Positions 25,301 through 39,984 of a stretch of 64,000 nt of DNA are shown here, one piece after another. Numbering within the stretch: the first letter of the stretch is position 1; the number at the start of each line of letters is the position of its first letter. The notes under the pieces were generated by a model. That model was not told where the DNA came from. It searched no databases and worked only from the letters and a program-made list of their open reading frames with translations. The translations under genes and the position numbers were made by a program. Origin of the DNA: Pelecanus crispus (Eukaryota; Chordata; Aves; Pelecaniformes; Pelecanidae); contig NC_134652.1 of NCBI RefSeq assembly GCF_030463565.1, forward strand, positions 9,203,897-9,267,896, read 5' to 3'.

Positions 25301-28300
25301 TGATAAAATCTCTTTACATAGACAGAGGCATCTGATCATTATGGGGCACATTTTCATCACTAACAACAGTTTATTGGCTGTATCTTTAAAACTGACAGTG
25401 TCTGTCAGGATCTATCAAATATATCATAAGCTATCAAAATGAATAAAATATAAAGTGCATATTCTTAGAGACATCATTTCCAAGCATGTAAACTTTTATC
25501 TTACTTTTGAAAAAATGTCAAATCACTTGGAGCAGCACTTTTAAAAATATGATTTATGAAAAAGGCTTATTTTACGGGCTCCGAGAACTACATAAAGTCC
25601 TTCAAACAGCAGGGATAGCACAAATTTTAACAGAGAAGGTAGCCAAACAGGTAACGGATGGGAGAAAGTAAGACAGAATCATGGTCCCTGCGCTCAGTCA
25701 AATGCATCTGCATTTGGTAAATAGCTCTAAAAATTAAGTATGTTACAGCTGACAAAACAACGCTTGCAAGTTCCCAATTTGCATTCAACAGATCAGATGT
25801 TTGTAGCATAATAGATGCTGCCACACTAAGGTGCCAGCAGTAATCTAGTGCACAGAAGAGTGCTCTGAGTGTACAAATAGGTGAGGAGCTCAGGGCTGAG
25901 GTGAAGAGGTTGATATGAGAACAGCCCAGTCATGGAAAAACATAGTGCTCTTTTAAGTAAAGCCTCTTCATAACGTAGGAATCAGTGTACAATATTATTA
26001 TTTACACAGCACTCAATATATTAGATTGTTCTTACATTACCTCAAACATTAGAGCTTCTTAAGGTGATTTATGGTTAAAACTATTAGTCACTACTAAGCC
26101 TGTATGACATCCAGGTTAACTAATACGAGCTATTCTACCCTGGCTCTACACAGGCTCTCCTTAAATTCTTCCCATACTTGCTGGTCGCAGATATGTCTGC
26201 TAACTATCACCGTCCTATGTTTGACAGGCTGCAATAAAAGACAATTCAGCTTAGTTTCAAAGGTTGTTTTTAATCTCATCCAACTTCAACTGCCTATAGT
26301 GGGGTGCCTAGACTAAGGTAATCATCTAGGCTCCCTCTGTAGACATCAGAGGAGCAGGGCCATCTCAAGAGTGGGATTTAAAAGACAGTTTTGTTTTGAG
26401 CGCATGCAATAGAACAGCACAAGACGTCCTCTCCAAGTGCTTCATTATTTCTGTTGACTATCAAGGAAACTTAGATTAACTTAGATTAGAAACCTAACTT
26501 CTAGATGAATGTGAGAGAGACAGCTCCTGGTTATTTTGATGTAGAATTGGTTAAGAACAGCTGTGAGAGCAGCCTTATACAGACAGCATTAAAGATAATT
26601 CTTGCTTCAGGCAATTCACAAATTAAGCTAAACTAAAATCCCATTTCAGCTATAAAACTATTTTAAAAGATGCTTTTTGGGTTCATATTATACAACTTAA
26701 TGGGAGAAGGGTGCCATATGGAGGGATTTCATTTGGTAAAAGATACTCAGTGCTCTTATCTTCCCTATGTACAACACAGAAATTGAAAGCAAACATAAAG
26801 CTTATCCTATATTTTTGCAAGCAATTGTCATTTTAAATACAGAGAACTTTATTAATATAGCAGTGGGATATAGAAATACTGAAGTGAGAGATCTCAGTAG
26901 AGGCTCTTTTAACTCAGTTAACGCCATCTAGCTGTATGTAGTTATCTTGCATTTATTGGTTTGCATATATGGATCATGGCTCTTTAAAATGTCATGTATT
27001 ATTTTCCAAAGATCGTTTTCAAAGAGAAATTGTAATTTGCCAAATACAACTGGCATATAAAATAATAGCTAATGTAACCGTATGATGAAATTGCTGTCAA
27101 GTTGTTTACCAACTGTCTAGGACGATCAAACATGGTCTTGTGATTATTTTCCTGTTCTGCTTGAGAAAATAAATTTATTTGACTTCCAAATCCAGGCTTT
27201 TGTTCCAGTAGCCTTTGAATTCTGGGAGTACAGAAGTATTTTGTAACCCTCTTGGCCAAACAAGGATTTCATGTGCTCAAAAGTGAATCTCATCAAACTC
27301 TCCATAGCCCAGAAGTGTCTGCTGATACGATGGGGGAGAAATCCTTCAATGAGGATGAGAAGCAGCAGCATTCTTCAGAGGGTGGCTCCACACTTACAAA
27401 GTAGATCAAAGGCATGCGTCTTTAGCTCACTCCTACCTATACAGAATGCTGCTGCAAAAAACATGTACTTGTCTAAAAATTTTGGTAATATTGACACTAT
27501 CCGTGTGCTTTCTACTTGTTTCCTACTTTCTATGCCCTAAACCCCAAGATGTTTGTCTTTACTCCCAAACCCCTTTCCCATCAAGCTGCCTCATTCTTAG
27601 AAGGAGTTCCCTACAGTCATCTGCAAAGCTGTCTCAGTTATTTCATTTCAGATCCTGTCTTTGATACGTTTCTTATAGAAAACTCATAGCTGGCCTGCTG
27701 CTCTCCTTTGAACACTGATTTTTTGGCTGACCAGTACTGTCACATTGCTTCCTTATGCTCCCCCGTCTGTCTAGCCCCATCTGTTGTCTCGTTTTGTACT
27801 TAGATTATAAACTCTATGGCAGAGGAACTGCCTTTTTGTTCTGAGTTCATTTAGCACCTAAAACAATGCAGGCTTGACCCATGATTAGGGCTTCCCAGCA
27901 CTAGAATAATACAAACAAGTAAACATTCTCACAAATAACCCAGCACCGGATACAGACACTGCCTCACAGACACCACAACACGGAGAAATCAGATTCCACC
28001 AAAACTAAATTACCCGGCAATACTGGTCCATTTGGTCATCACTGCAAAATAGCCTTCGTGTTCCTCTTGCTTTTCCACCCAGCTCACAGTTGTGGCTTTT
28101 AGCTAAATAACCCCTTCTCTGAATAAAACTTGTCAAAGTTGTTGCATTGCGCTCTGTAGGTACTGGGGGTCCGCCTCCCACGTATTGGCTCTTCTAAAGT
28201 AGGCAGCCTCGGAGTCTCCCTTTCTCTATTTTACCAGAAAAACTTGGAGTTTGAAACGAGCTCCCCTGAAGCCAACTTGGATGTAAGGAGATGTTCACTC

Positions 28301-31300
28301 ACATCTCCACTGATTTAAGGCTTTGCTGACTTCTGGTGTGCATTGCCTTGCCTTGGCCCATACCTTGTTCGCAGAAGAAATAGAGGAACAGCATGTGTGA
28401 GTGCTCCTCAGCTGCCCTGTGCAAAGCCTGGGACCTTTAATTTGAGCTACCTCTTGTGGCAGTTTTAAACTACACCATTTTTTTTCCTCCTCCTGTCTGT
28501 TTCAGTCTTGCCTGGAATACTGCTCTCTCAGCTGCCTTGCTCACCAGCTCACGAGTAGGTTTCTGTGCACCCCTGGCCAGGTTGGATTCCAAGTCTATCT
28601 CCTCAGGTTCATTCTGCTTAGATCCTCACAACAGTGCAAGTAATACACATGGTCATCCAGTCAAATCTCTACTATGGGTGGGGGGGACATAAAGATTAAG
28701 AAGCCACTGCAAGCAGATCCCAAAGAGCAAAGAAACAAAACACCATGTGTGTGTCTGGGTGCTGCAAATGATGAATCCTGTAACATCTCTGAAACTCCAT
28801 GGATGCAGAATCCGAGTCCATCGTGACTGACTGACACAACTGGGGAAGTTCATAATGCTTAGAGCTGTCTTCACACCTTGCCTGCAGAATCTGGCAAGGG
28901 ATGTGGCATGGTTATATCCTCATTCCCATTTTCAAGGCTGTCTGTATACAGATGAACAGAATTTGGGACAGGATTTCTCTTGTGGTTCTTAAAGCGCTGA
29001 TTAGTTTAATTAACTTTTTCATGAAAGTAAAATAGGGAATAAATTTTAGCTGTATTCCTATGAGATCAGATTATTAATGGGTCTCACTAACTTAGATTTC
29101 TTCAAGCACCTCTCTTTCATATTGTCAGTATTTTGTTGATTTGATTACATAGAAGAGGTGGCAGCATGACGACTGCTAATAAGAACAGAACTCTTGACTT
29201 ATTACCAGTTCATGTTTTTCTGGGTTTCACATTAGCAGATCAATACAAACAGATAATGTGTGTACAGCTGTGTTTACCTCTAATACTGAAATCACTCTAG
29301 TTCACACGTCTCCTTTAAAATGTTTTAGCCTGAAGAATAGATATGTAAAAAAGAATATACGGAAATCCAAAAGTTCAGCTAAAAAAGGAGGGTTTACTAC
29401 AAATAAAGTTTTATAACTGCAGTGATCAGGAATGTCCTTGAGATGAGAATTTTTGATGATATCATTAACAAGCAGTGGTATTACTGGTATGAAGGCATCA
29501 GCTGTAAATTATGTTTTACATACAGTCACTACATAGTCCTCAGGGATTCAGGACCACATCTGGGACATTCCAGAGATACTCAGCACCAATGAACTTTAAC
29601 AGGAACGGAGGATGTTCAGCGGCCTGCACTACAATGACCACAAAACACAACTGTGCAGTGCATGCTGAAATAATCATGAGGTATGTACCTGGCAATTTCT
29701 CTTTTCTAGCCAAAGTCACATTACACATTAACTACAGTTAAGCTACCTAGGCACAATTATCAAGTATTCTACAGAAACATGTAATTTCTATGCAAATTGT
29801 ATTTGGCAAGAAAGCTCCATGAATCTACTATGTTATTCTGTGTTGCCACATATATGTGGACAATGCAAACCAAGCTGTTCACAAACCAAGTAACCCTGAA
29901 AGAAAATTTAGTATTTTAGTATTTATTGCTGCCACAGACTCAGGTTCTAAGAATGCCAAAGTAGTTTAAAGCATGGAAAAGATTAAATTATGAAGGACGT
30001 ATAGATACATTTCTTTATCTGACATGCAGAATGCCTAAAGAAGCAAAGTCCAGTACTCTGGCTTCTCATCAGTTGCTTCTGAATTTTACAACAAAACAAT
30101 AACGATATGTCCAGGTGGCAAAAATTCTGTTTTAACAGCTGCATCAACTGCTCAAAACTCAAAAGCAGCATCTTAACAGATTAACAGTTCTCCATAATAT
30201 TATCTTTGTAGCATGCAATTTGTTCCCAATGATAATTAGGTATTTAGAGACACACATAATTAGAGAGAAATGACTGGATGATTTTTCATTTGCTGAGAAA
30301 TCTACTGTCAGGAAAGGAGATCCACTATGGGGACTAATGCGATTCTGGTGCTAGAATTAGTGTCAGAAGGATATGAAAAAAATGGGGTTTAAACTATCCA
30401 GATGGTAAAATAATGTTCTATCAATACAGACCTACACACAGTTAATTTGTGCATGATACTTTTTTCTCCAAATGGAACAATTCTGTTCCTAACATGCATT
30501 TCGTAAGTGTGGGTACTGTGGGGAGTATACAAGATTTAGTAAAAGATGAAATAGAATTTTTTTTCTGTTAAATAGATCTTTCCTAGTCTAATTTGGGATA
30601 ACAGAGAAAACATTTAAGGGACCATTAGTTCCAGAAGGCATTTGTTTCTTCTTTCTTCTTATTTTTGTGTACCTGCTGCAGAGCTCTATTGCTGTTTGCC
30701 TTTACTGCTGCATTGCCTGTCACTATAATACATCTTTAACTGTATATCATTTTTCCTCTGCATTTTATTTACCATGTCACTCACCAGCTAGCTTCATATA
30801 AGTACACCTGAAGCTACTGGAAAAGAGCATTCTCCACATTCATTACTAATATCATTCCATAGACTGAGTGGAGTGCTTTATGAGAGATGCTGCTATCATC
30901 CAAAGACAAATCATCTCTATGACATATTCAGTCAGCTTTTACCCAGGGCTTAAAACCATACATCTACAGCACTAAAATGTTTAAGCTGACCCTACAGCAT
31001 CCTCCTTCTGAGAAACTGATACTTCTTTTTGTGCAGCAACAAAAAACTCCTCATTTCCTCAGTTACGGGTGCACATGTACACACACATACATACTCCCAC
31101 CCTTATAAGCACGTGTGCATCCAACAGCATCCACACTCAGAAGAATACGTTAAAACATATGTAAGTGGCAATACCAAGCATTCAAACATTGCAGCTGTTT
31201 GTACAAACATAATTTTGTCCTTCCTTGTGTCCAACCTATGCAATGAATGTTGCAGGTGTTCTGCAGAAACGTTCGATGATACTACGTTACAGAAGGCTGT

Positions 31301-32997
31301 ATCACAAGGCGCTCACCCAGGGGAACTGCGTAATGGTTGCACAGCCAAACCTGGCAAACCATTACTTCCAAGAACTTGACTTTCCAGTTTCAATGATTTC
31401 CTTTTAAAACAACTTTTGTGTCTTTTTTTTTTTTTTTTCTTTTTTTTCCTGGCTTTTGCTGTTTGTTTGTTTTAAAGGAAAAGGCTTTAAAAGTTTGCTA
31501 GCTTAACTGCAATGTTCTCCCCAAAGCCCCAGTACTTGATAGTGGACCCATCAGCTGCATCACACAGCTCTTCAACTTTATGTTCAGGACCAAATATATG
31601 AATTTTCAACAATAATCCCATGGGTGAAAATTATCTTTTTATGACCCTCCAGATGGGGCAAAATGATAAGGCTCAGCGGCAGGTCTGGAAAGGTATGCTT
31701 GCAGAACAGTGAGCCTTGACTGTGCCTGTTCCTTCCTCCCCACTGGTCCGACAGCCCAAATACTTTACAGTGCAGCCTGTGCTGCTACAGCTGCTCTGGC
31801 AGCAACGTGAACGAGAATCTTTAAAAATGTTTGAGTTCAGTTATTATTTTGGCCTGCTGCCAACTTTTCCTATGAAATGCAGCTGAAAGAAAGAAAACGG
31901 TGATGTTCTACAGTTTATGATTCCACTAAACTGGACTGAATTCAGGGAACAAAGAAATGGCACTTCTTTAGTTCATGGGTTTTTTTCCTTGATCAAATTT
32001 AAAAGTCTGCTGTAAACAACAGAAATGTTAGAAATTGCCTTTGAAAGTAACCATATTTTTCTGCAAAAATCTTTCATTCCAATATGCTGGGAAACTCAGC
32101 AGATAGCCCTAAGTTTGTCTAAATGTATGTTTCATATGTAACTATACAAGCACTTCACAAACAAGTTCATAAACATCATAAAATGGGCACCCATGTGACA
32201 GCAGTTACATTTAAACTTGGTAATTGCTTCAAATAGCTAGCTGCAGCTACAGACAACCTTACATATAGTTACTAATGCCCTATACACAGCCCAACTGAAT
32301 CAGTAATAGTATTAGAAAATAAACTTCTGCTTAGCATCTAAGGAATCACAATTTGAGCATAAGTACAAGCAGTCAGTTAACCCCGTTGTTTACAATATTT
32401 TAAGTAATTCCCACAGCTAGTTCAGAATGGTAAAGTTCAGAGTACTGAGGTACTTCTGTCCAATTATTCTGAGTAGCTCTCTTAAGATCCACAAATTGTG
32501 CTATTACATATCTCCAACTTCTTCATTTCTACATAACTTCTATTTAAAAGATCAGCATCACAAAGTGTTTCTTTGGTTTTTTTTCCCAATATTGAACAAG
32601 TTCTATATTGGGAAGTTCCACATGTTGTTCCCAACATGGAACAACAAACGTGGCCAAGTTTCATGAATCTTTATGTACAATAAACAAAACTATTACTGCA
32701 GCACTTACATAATCAAGGTTCCATATTTAACATCACAGTGATACATCACTGAATGACATTGAGGTAAGATTTGGATGGAGAGATGGTATTGAACAGTTGA
32801 TAAAGCTGGAAAATCAGACTTTCTTAAACAGGACCCTTTCTTCAGATTTGATCTTTTTAAAGAGAGGGCTCCCAAAGGTGTTATGATTCAGCTGACTAAG
32901 AATCATGAAATTTAATCAAATTTTTATCTATGCACACCCATACACATTTGAAGATACACTCAAATTTCTCAACATTTCCAAAACAGTACAGGTTATT

Positions 32998-33021
32998 GGG
33001 GGGGGTGGGGGTGGGGGGGGG
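32998..33021 (+). repeat. G-rich tract with G-quadruplex potential
   Basis: Runs of 8, 5 and 9 G are separated by single T residues. This supplies at least four GGG blocks with one-base loops, the pattern expected to fold as a G-quadruplex on the plus strand, which is the non-template strand's complement for ATRNL1. The evidence is sequence pattern only. Confidence 0.7.
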
Positions 33022-35429
33022 TGTTAAGTGAAATTCATAGAAGGAATGGCACTATGCTATGGAAATAATTTCTAGAACATCTGCTTAAGAGCACTTAAAA
33101 CTTCATAACTCGTTTTTTTTATTAGCCAAGTTCACCCAAAAAAAAGAAATCCTTTACCTTATAGAGCCATACTTCCTATCATGTTCTCCAAAAAATGCAT
33201 ATGCAGGTGAAAAGAAAGTTGAATATGTGAAAGAAGACCTAACTTACTAATACCAAATAATACTGTAAGATTCTTGTCTTTTCCATTAAAATAATAAAAA
33301 AAACCCCTGATTCCACAAACAAAACATAGTAAATTCCATTTTTCCATATGTGTAGGGATGTTTACTTGCAGCAACATCTATCTACTCAGCAAAGTAGTCA
33401 TTTTCTTGTCATTTCCAAGTTATATGTCATAACTTGCTCAATCTCTTGAATGTTACTTTCCATAATCACACCTTGAAGTGTCCTAAAAGTCTGGGAGAAG
33501 TCAGAATATTTTATGCTGTGATATCAACACACCACTCTATATGCAGACAATGAATAATTAAAGTTGCTCATGAAAGAGTGGTATGTTTTGTTAAGGTTGC
33601 CTTCATTTCTGCTTCTGTTGTTCATAAGAAGGAGAAGGCATTAGCTTGAAAAATATATGTAAGTGCAGGACAGTGTCAGAAGTTTCTTCCCAATTAAATA
33701 TGTTTCAAAAGGAAGATCACATTCAATTTGGAAAAAAAAAAAAGCTACTACTTTTTATCACATTATTACACCCATGTGCAACATCACAGTTAAAAAAGCT
33801 GTCTACTGTAACAATTTTATCCCATGTTGGCATTTCGGCTTACAAATGGGGTATTTAACTTTACAGCCTCGTCTAACAATGCCTTCTCATTTAGTCAGGG
33901 AGAGATCCAGGAAATCGAACTGTAGCATATCTGTCTTTCTTTGTGGAGTCAGTGTATATAAGACTGGATGCTTTTTTTTCTTCTTCACTAATGGGAAATA
34001 AAATTGGTTTCAACTGTATCTAGAATGAAACAAACTACAAGTAGACCTGCAACTTCAATCAGGTTCATTTCTTTCCATTTCAACCTTACCAGTCTGGGAC
34101 AAGAAAACAGAATTACAACATACTCAGAGTTTACAAGAAAGGCACATAACTATGGAGACAAAATCAGCCAGCTCTTTAATTTGTGACTGGTCAGGTCATA
34201 AAATGAGCATAATTCATAGCCTTGCTTCCAAAACAAAGAACACGTTAAAGTAAGATTCCAGATGCAATAATGAGTAGTCTGCTCCTATTTCTTTAAACAG
34301 AGGTCTATTCCTCTACATAATTTGTTTGGCTTGAAATGCTGAAAATGTTTTGAACAGAAAAAAATGTTTCTTTTTCAAGTGCTGGCAGAACAGCATTCCA
34401 ATTAGAGAGTGGTAGATTTGTGGTATAAGTGGCATCCAAAAGGAAAGAAGATCAGAATGCATTTCATGAAACATTGCCAATGAGGTACCTCACCCCACCT
34501 TTTTTAAGCTGTTTCATTTTCTAATATATGATTTCTTGAGAAATCAATATCGTATTCTCTTCCCTATACTTTGGAGAGCGCTCAGGACTACTACCCATTT
34601 GAAGGTGGGGCTTTTTCTCATTACTGACTTTTCAATGGGCCCCTTGAATTGCAGTCCAAAAGATATAAATAATACCAAAAAAAACCCCCAACCAACAGTT
34701 AAGAGCTCATAACTTCAAGTTACACTAAGTTCAATCTTGCAAATACAAAGCAGGTTAAGTGCTTAGACGTGGTCCTCCTCTTCATCTACAGATTATTACT
34801 ATTGCCATCTGATATTATTTGGTGCTCTCTGTGACATGGATGTAGTATTTTTTTCATTTCATTCTACTAGAAAAATCATTACAACAACCTCAATAGCCCT
34901 TACTAACCTCCATATTTTCTGGCAATTTCTCTAGGAGCATTAAGGAATAAGTGGAAACAGCTTCCTTCAAAGTAAGGGACCAGACACATCGGTGAGCCCT
35001 GCTGGGAAAACTGCACCAGTGCTGCCAGCGCTCAGCTGAATAAACAAAAGTTCCAGCTCCCAGAGGAAGAAACGCAGCATTAAAATTCAAGCATGCAATT
35101 TGATATCAAAACAAAAATAATTTGAGGAAGCAAAGTCTCTCAACTTTTGCTTTTCAAAAGGGAAAAGAAAATGCACACAGTAGCTATTGTGATTAGGTAG
35201 GGAAATTCAAACAGGAGAATTTAACAAGCACTTTATCAAAAGCACCCAAGCAATGCAACACAATGTAAAGAAGTCAGACCACGTACTGCAGAAAAATGGA
35301 TATAGTCAAAACATGGAACACCAAGAGGAACATATAAGCTGCTTAATTTGATTGTTTACAGAAATTACTTGTTTTGTGAAGTTTCTTAGGAATTTTTATT
35401 TAAAAACCTAAAATGATTTAATGGCACTG

Positions 35430-35447
35430 GTATCACTATAGTGATAC
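35430..35447. repeat. 18-bp perfect palindrome
   Basis: GTATCACTATAGTGATAC is its own reverse complement. No flanking element is recognised, and it could be a chance palindrome or a dimeric factor site. Confidence 0.8.
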
Positions 35448-37724
35448 AATTCCTCATGTGGAAATAGTTCTGGAGAACTATGTACCTATAGATGTAAAGG
35501 TGGTCATAGCAGCATATCTTATTTATGAAAGAGAAAGGTAATAATTTATCTCAGTATATGGTGTATTTGCACGGTTTAAGTCTGTCCACACAGGCTGCAC
35601 TGTGTGAGCATAGATCTGATTGGAATTCATCTTTTCAAACATAATTTGTTTGTTAATTTATTAACAGTGTGCATGCCAAGTTTCATTTATGCTATTTTTG
35701 TACTATTGGTGAATGTGTAAATAAATAAAAAGATTAATGCAATTAAATTATGTTCCATCCCCTAGTAAAAGTTGATGTCCCTTCAACCGTATCTCCTAGA
35801 ATTGACTAAAACACCTGAAAAAGGCTAGAAAAAAAATATACAAGTATACCCATAAAATAAGTTCAGAAGATGACCTTGGGAACTAATTTCATAATTTTCA
35901 GGTGGCTAGATATCTTTCAGTGGAAGCATTGATTTGAGGAAGGACCTGCCCTTTTCATTTGGATAGACTCACATTAACATAATTCAGGACTGAGAACTAG
36001 AATTTTGTAAAATATATTATTTAACTGGTAGCTGGGAACTTCTGTCCTTTACAGAACATCAGTTTCCAGTTTGATGGATAAGTGGCAACTACAGGCTTTG
36101 TGTAGAAATCAGTCAGGCACTCCAGATTAGGTTTGCTAGCATTTCCATGTTTGAACATTTTGGATAGGATCTAATGAGGGATTAGAGAATGGGGAATGGC
36201 TGTTCAGCATCCCTTGGAGCTGTTGAGTAAGGATTTGACAGTGTAGTTGCTCCAGCATGAAGAAGCGTAGTGGGTCTTCCTTGAGCTTTGTGTAGCACAA
36301 TGTCAGGATGTCATCTGTGGCTGGCTGATGTAAACTCTCTTTGATAGTTGGGCTATACTGTCCGAGTGGGACAGATTATGACTGTGGTCATATTTGATGA
36401 TTATTACACTGTTCACATTCTAGTCCACTGTAGGGATTTGTCTGGTTTGGATATAAAATCCAATATGTTTTGAATTTTTCATAGGGACTGTCACAGCAGG
36501 GAAGAAGTGCAAAGTGGCCTCCCATAAGTGTAGACAAATTACCTGTGCTGAAGTTGGCAAAACCAATTTCTAAATCCAATGCAAAAACTGAGTCTTAAAT
36601 GCTTGACGTGGCTTCTGGTTGTTCATTTGACTATCTGGAATATTTTCATGTACCTACCATCAAAGAAAATAACCAATAATTTATGATAAGAAGATGCAGG
36701 AGAATGGTGCTTTCTAAAAATCTCTTTTCGTATCACTACTTTTGATCAACGGAGAAAAATCAGAGAAAGAATCACTGAAGCATACCACCAGGGAAACGTC
36801 ATTTGAATAAAACACTTGTCGCCTAACAACAAGTTATGAAAGTTTATTACAGAATTTCTTAGCACTACACTGATGGAATAGATTATCAGATTACACAGCT
36901 ATATGCGAGTCTTAGGAGACAATATTTATCCCACAGGTAAGGATTACCTGAATAATTTACAAATTCCCTTGTGAATGAATTACACATCCTTGTAAGCAAA
37001 ATGCACATCATAGATCCTAAATTGGTATGCACCATTTCTGGTGGGAACTAAGTCACACTTGCTTCCTACGACAAATTCCTCTTCATTAAATGCAATGTTC
37101 ATTGCACCTTGCTACAAAGTGCCATAACCCTGCAGGAAGTAATAACTGATCCCTGCTGGCTGACTGTACCAGACATGAATCATTGGCTCCACTGTGTACG
37201 GAAAGAGATGGGCATGTTTGTGGGAAGAAGGAATTAAAGCCCAGGGCCAAGATCTCTGCATGAAATCCTAAAAATAGCCAAACTTAGGAAGAAGTGTGGA
37301 GTAAGCATTCTGGTTTTAGTGTCAAGTCACTTAGCAAAATTAAGATTTAGGAAGTAGAAAATCTAAATCGAACACAGCCTTGATTTTCCAGTTGCTCTGT
37401 AGATCCTGCATATTGCCCAAGTTCAGAATTACAATGTCATGTATCACATACCTCTCATTTCAGGTATGCCAGCGTTTCAGCAAATCATTTCAGCTGTATC
37501 AGACGTCAATAATTAACAGTGTAAGGAGGATGGAAGTTGTGCATGTGAAAAAGGCACACTAAAGAAGAGACTGAAAGATAAGCTGATGTACTTGCAAAAA
37601 TGCCATTGAATACCTGGTATAATTTTAGGAAGATTTCCTTTTAAAATACTCAATTTCCCCCTCCAGTCCTCAGTATTTTACGCTCCTGCTGCACCTGTCT
37701 TTGCATAGGCATAATATATAGGAC

Positions 37725-38155
37725 TAACACAAACCAATCAGGTCTAGAAAACGTGACCTTGACCAGCTTGGAGGAACTGGGATTATTTTAACACAGAGAA
37801 AGGTGATAGAGGGAAAACATAAAAATATAAAAGGCTGCAGAGAAGAGGAAGGACGGAAATAATCTTTTTTCCATGCTCATTTTGGGCATGATAAAAAGTA
37901 ATGGGCTTAAACCATAGCAGAGGAAATTTAGGTTAACCATTAGGAAAAAACTTTCTAACAGCACAGCAATACGTGGGAAAAAAATGTCCTAGGTAAGAAG
38001 CAGAAACTCCATTTTTGTATGTTTTCATGAACAGGTTAGACAAACATCTGCCAAGGAATTGTTTACATGCAGCTGATACTGCCTTGAAGACGGGAGATGG
38101 GACTAAATGATCTCTAAGAGTCCTTTCCAGACTTATTTTTTTATGATTCTGTAAT
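37725..38155 (+). mobile_element. Older CR1 LINE, 3' end fragment
   Basis: This is a decayed CR1 3' region, sense on plus. Recognisable landmarks in order are GGTCTAGAAAACGTGACC, GGAGGAACTGGGATTATTTT, ATATAAAAGGCTGCAGAGAA, a GTAATGGGCTTAAACC segment, GAGGAAATTTAGGTT, AGGAAAAAACTTTCTAACAG, an AACAGGTTAGACAAACA segment, and a 3' end reading GTCCTTTCCAGACTTA...ATGATTCTGTAA. Many indels and substitutions have removed the reading frame, so this copy is much older than the one at 7386. The left boundary is approximate. Confidence 0.88.
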
Positions 38156-39984
38156 CAACATTGAAAGGAGCTTGGCATCACTCCTATTGAAAATAATGGG
38201 AGTTTGCAGAGTGTTCTGTAATGGCATTCCAGATTTCCTCTGGTACAAACCAAGGTGGAACTGTATGCATTTTAGTGGAGGGAAGTAGGATCTCGAGCTC
38301 CAGTAGCTGCAAGACAAAAGGGTGGCAATTTATACCTAGCTGCAATTCTCACACTCAGTATCTTGCATTACCAAGCTCTGTACAATGCAGAAGAAATTTG
38401 ATGCCTCTTTTGGGCCATTCTTCAAATTCTGTTCTGAACTGAAGCTGAGGGGTAGCTTATAATCTTTCTTAGGTGGAAGAGAAACTGATTTTAATGCACT
38501 GTTTCACATAAATTAGAGCCCTTCTATTCTAAATACTTTTCTGAGGAAATATTCTTAAATCATCAGAAAACAGTAATTAAATGATATATTTTAATTTCAG
38601 TCTAATGGACTATATAAAGCTACATATAACTCTTCTATGTCAGTCTGAACAATCCTCTGATGCGGCTCACTGTGCTGCCAGCCATGGTTTGCTGTTTTCT
38701 AAAAAAGAAGAAAACCCCATTATTTTCATCCCCTCCATCTACAAATGCAAACAGAATTTATTCAAAGGATATTTATTCAATAGTTGGTATTTAGAATTTA
38801 ATTATTACAATCTCCAGAAATTGTAAAGAAAATTCCATCTGAAGTTCACATTTATACTTAGATTATTTTGCACTTTATGGCCAACATTTCCTTGCTGCTT
38901 CCCCAGGAAAGATGCGGTCTCTTCTTGAATATAATGTGTTATGCTCTAGTAGTTTGTAGTGTAACTTGTTATGCTTTTTGCATATTGATACATTTTCAGG
39001 TAACCAAAATATCTCTACAGAAAACTTCATTGTGTACTTTCAGCTGCAATGTGCTATCTAAGATTCTTTATCTATTTTCCCTCATGATGACTAATCAGTA
39101 TTTCTCTACTGCAGACAAAGATTCCTGCATAAGTATATTTGACAAGAATCATTTATCTACAGAAAGAATAATGGATTAATCTGCACTTCCCTGGAAAAAA
39201 ACAAAACAAAACAACAGAGTATCTTATATATTGAGATACTGATCTGAAAATTCATCACCAAATACAGAAGAAGAGTTCTTAACTCTATCCTTGACTCAAA
39301 CTTTCCTGCTGAGGCAATGCAGGGATCTGGAAGTTAATGAATGATGTTATACCCTAAACCATGCTATGAACGATTGTTTATATTTTTTCTATTACACTTA
39401 CAGCAATGAATCTGAGAACATCTCAAACATTAATTCTTTTATTCCCACAACATGCTCACAAAGTAGCATTCCCATTTTACAGAGAGCATAAACACCATCC
39501 ATCCACAAACACATGGGGATCCTGTAACGGAGCAAGGACTAAAGTCTACTTTGGATACAAGTTCCAGTAGGTGCAAGTCCCAGCAAGTCTTTCCTTTCTT
39601 TTTGATACCATTAACTACAATCAGCCACCTAAAACTTCCATGCTTACGTCTAGTCAGTGAAACCATTTCACTACAGAGCAAGTTCTGCTGACCCCCCTGT
39701 TGTGTGAATTGGAACTAAAGGAGTGAGAGGCAGATACAGCTGCAAATATGTAGGAAGGGGAGGGGTTGAGGGGGAAAAGACAGCACAAGCCCGAAGCAGT
39801 TATGTACCTGGGAAAGTGCCCTGAATGATGCTACCAGGGACAGATCTGAAGCTTTGAACTGCAGTTACGGATATCATGCTGGTATATTGCTCTCAGAGGA
39901 CAAGGATAAGGAAGGTTACCCTTTGATCACTGAAATCCAAGTATGCTGTCTTACTGGGTTTGCCCTATGGGAAGGCACTAGATA

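Larger units (their letters stand above)
22361..37724. other. Intron sequence, no recognised gene
   Basis: This is AT-rich intron with no supportable gene. A stretch at about 27940-28680 is less AT-rich but shows no recognised exon. T tracts lie at 31423-31438 and 31440-31447, a G-rich tract at 32998-33021 and an 18-bp palindrome at 35430-35447. All open frames are short and unlike known proteins. Confidence 0.5.
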
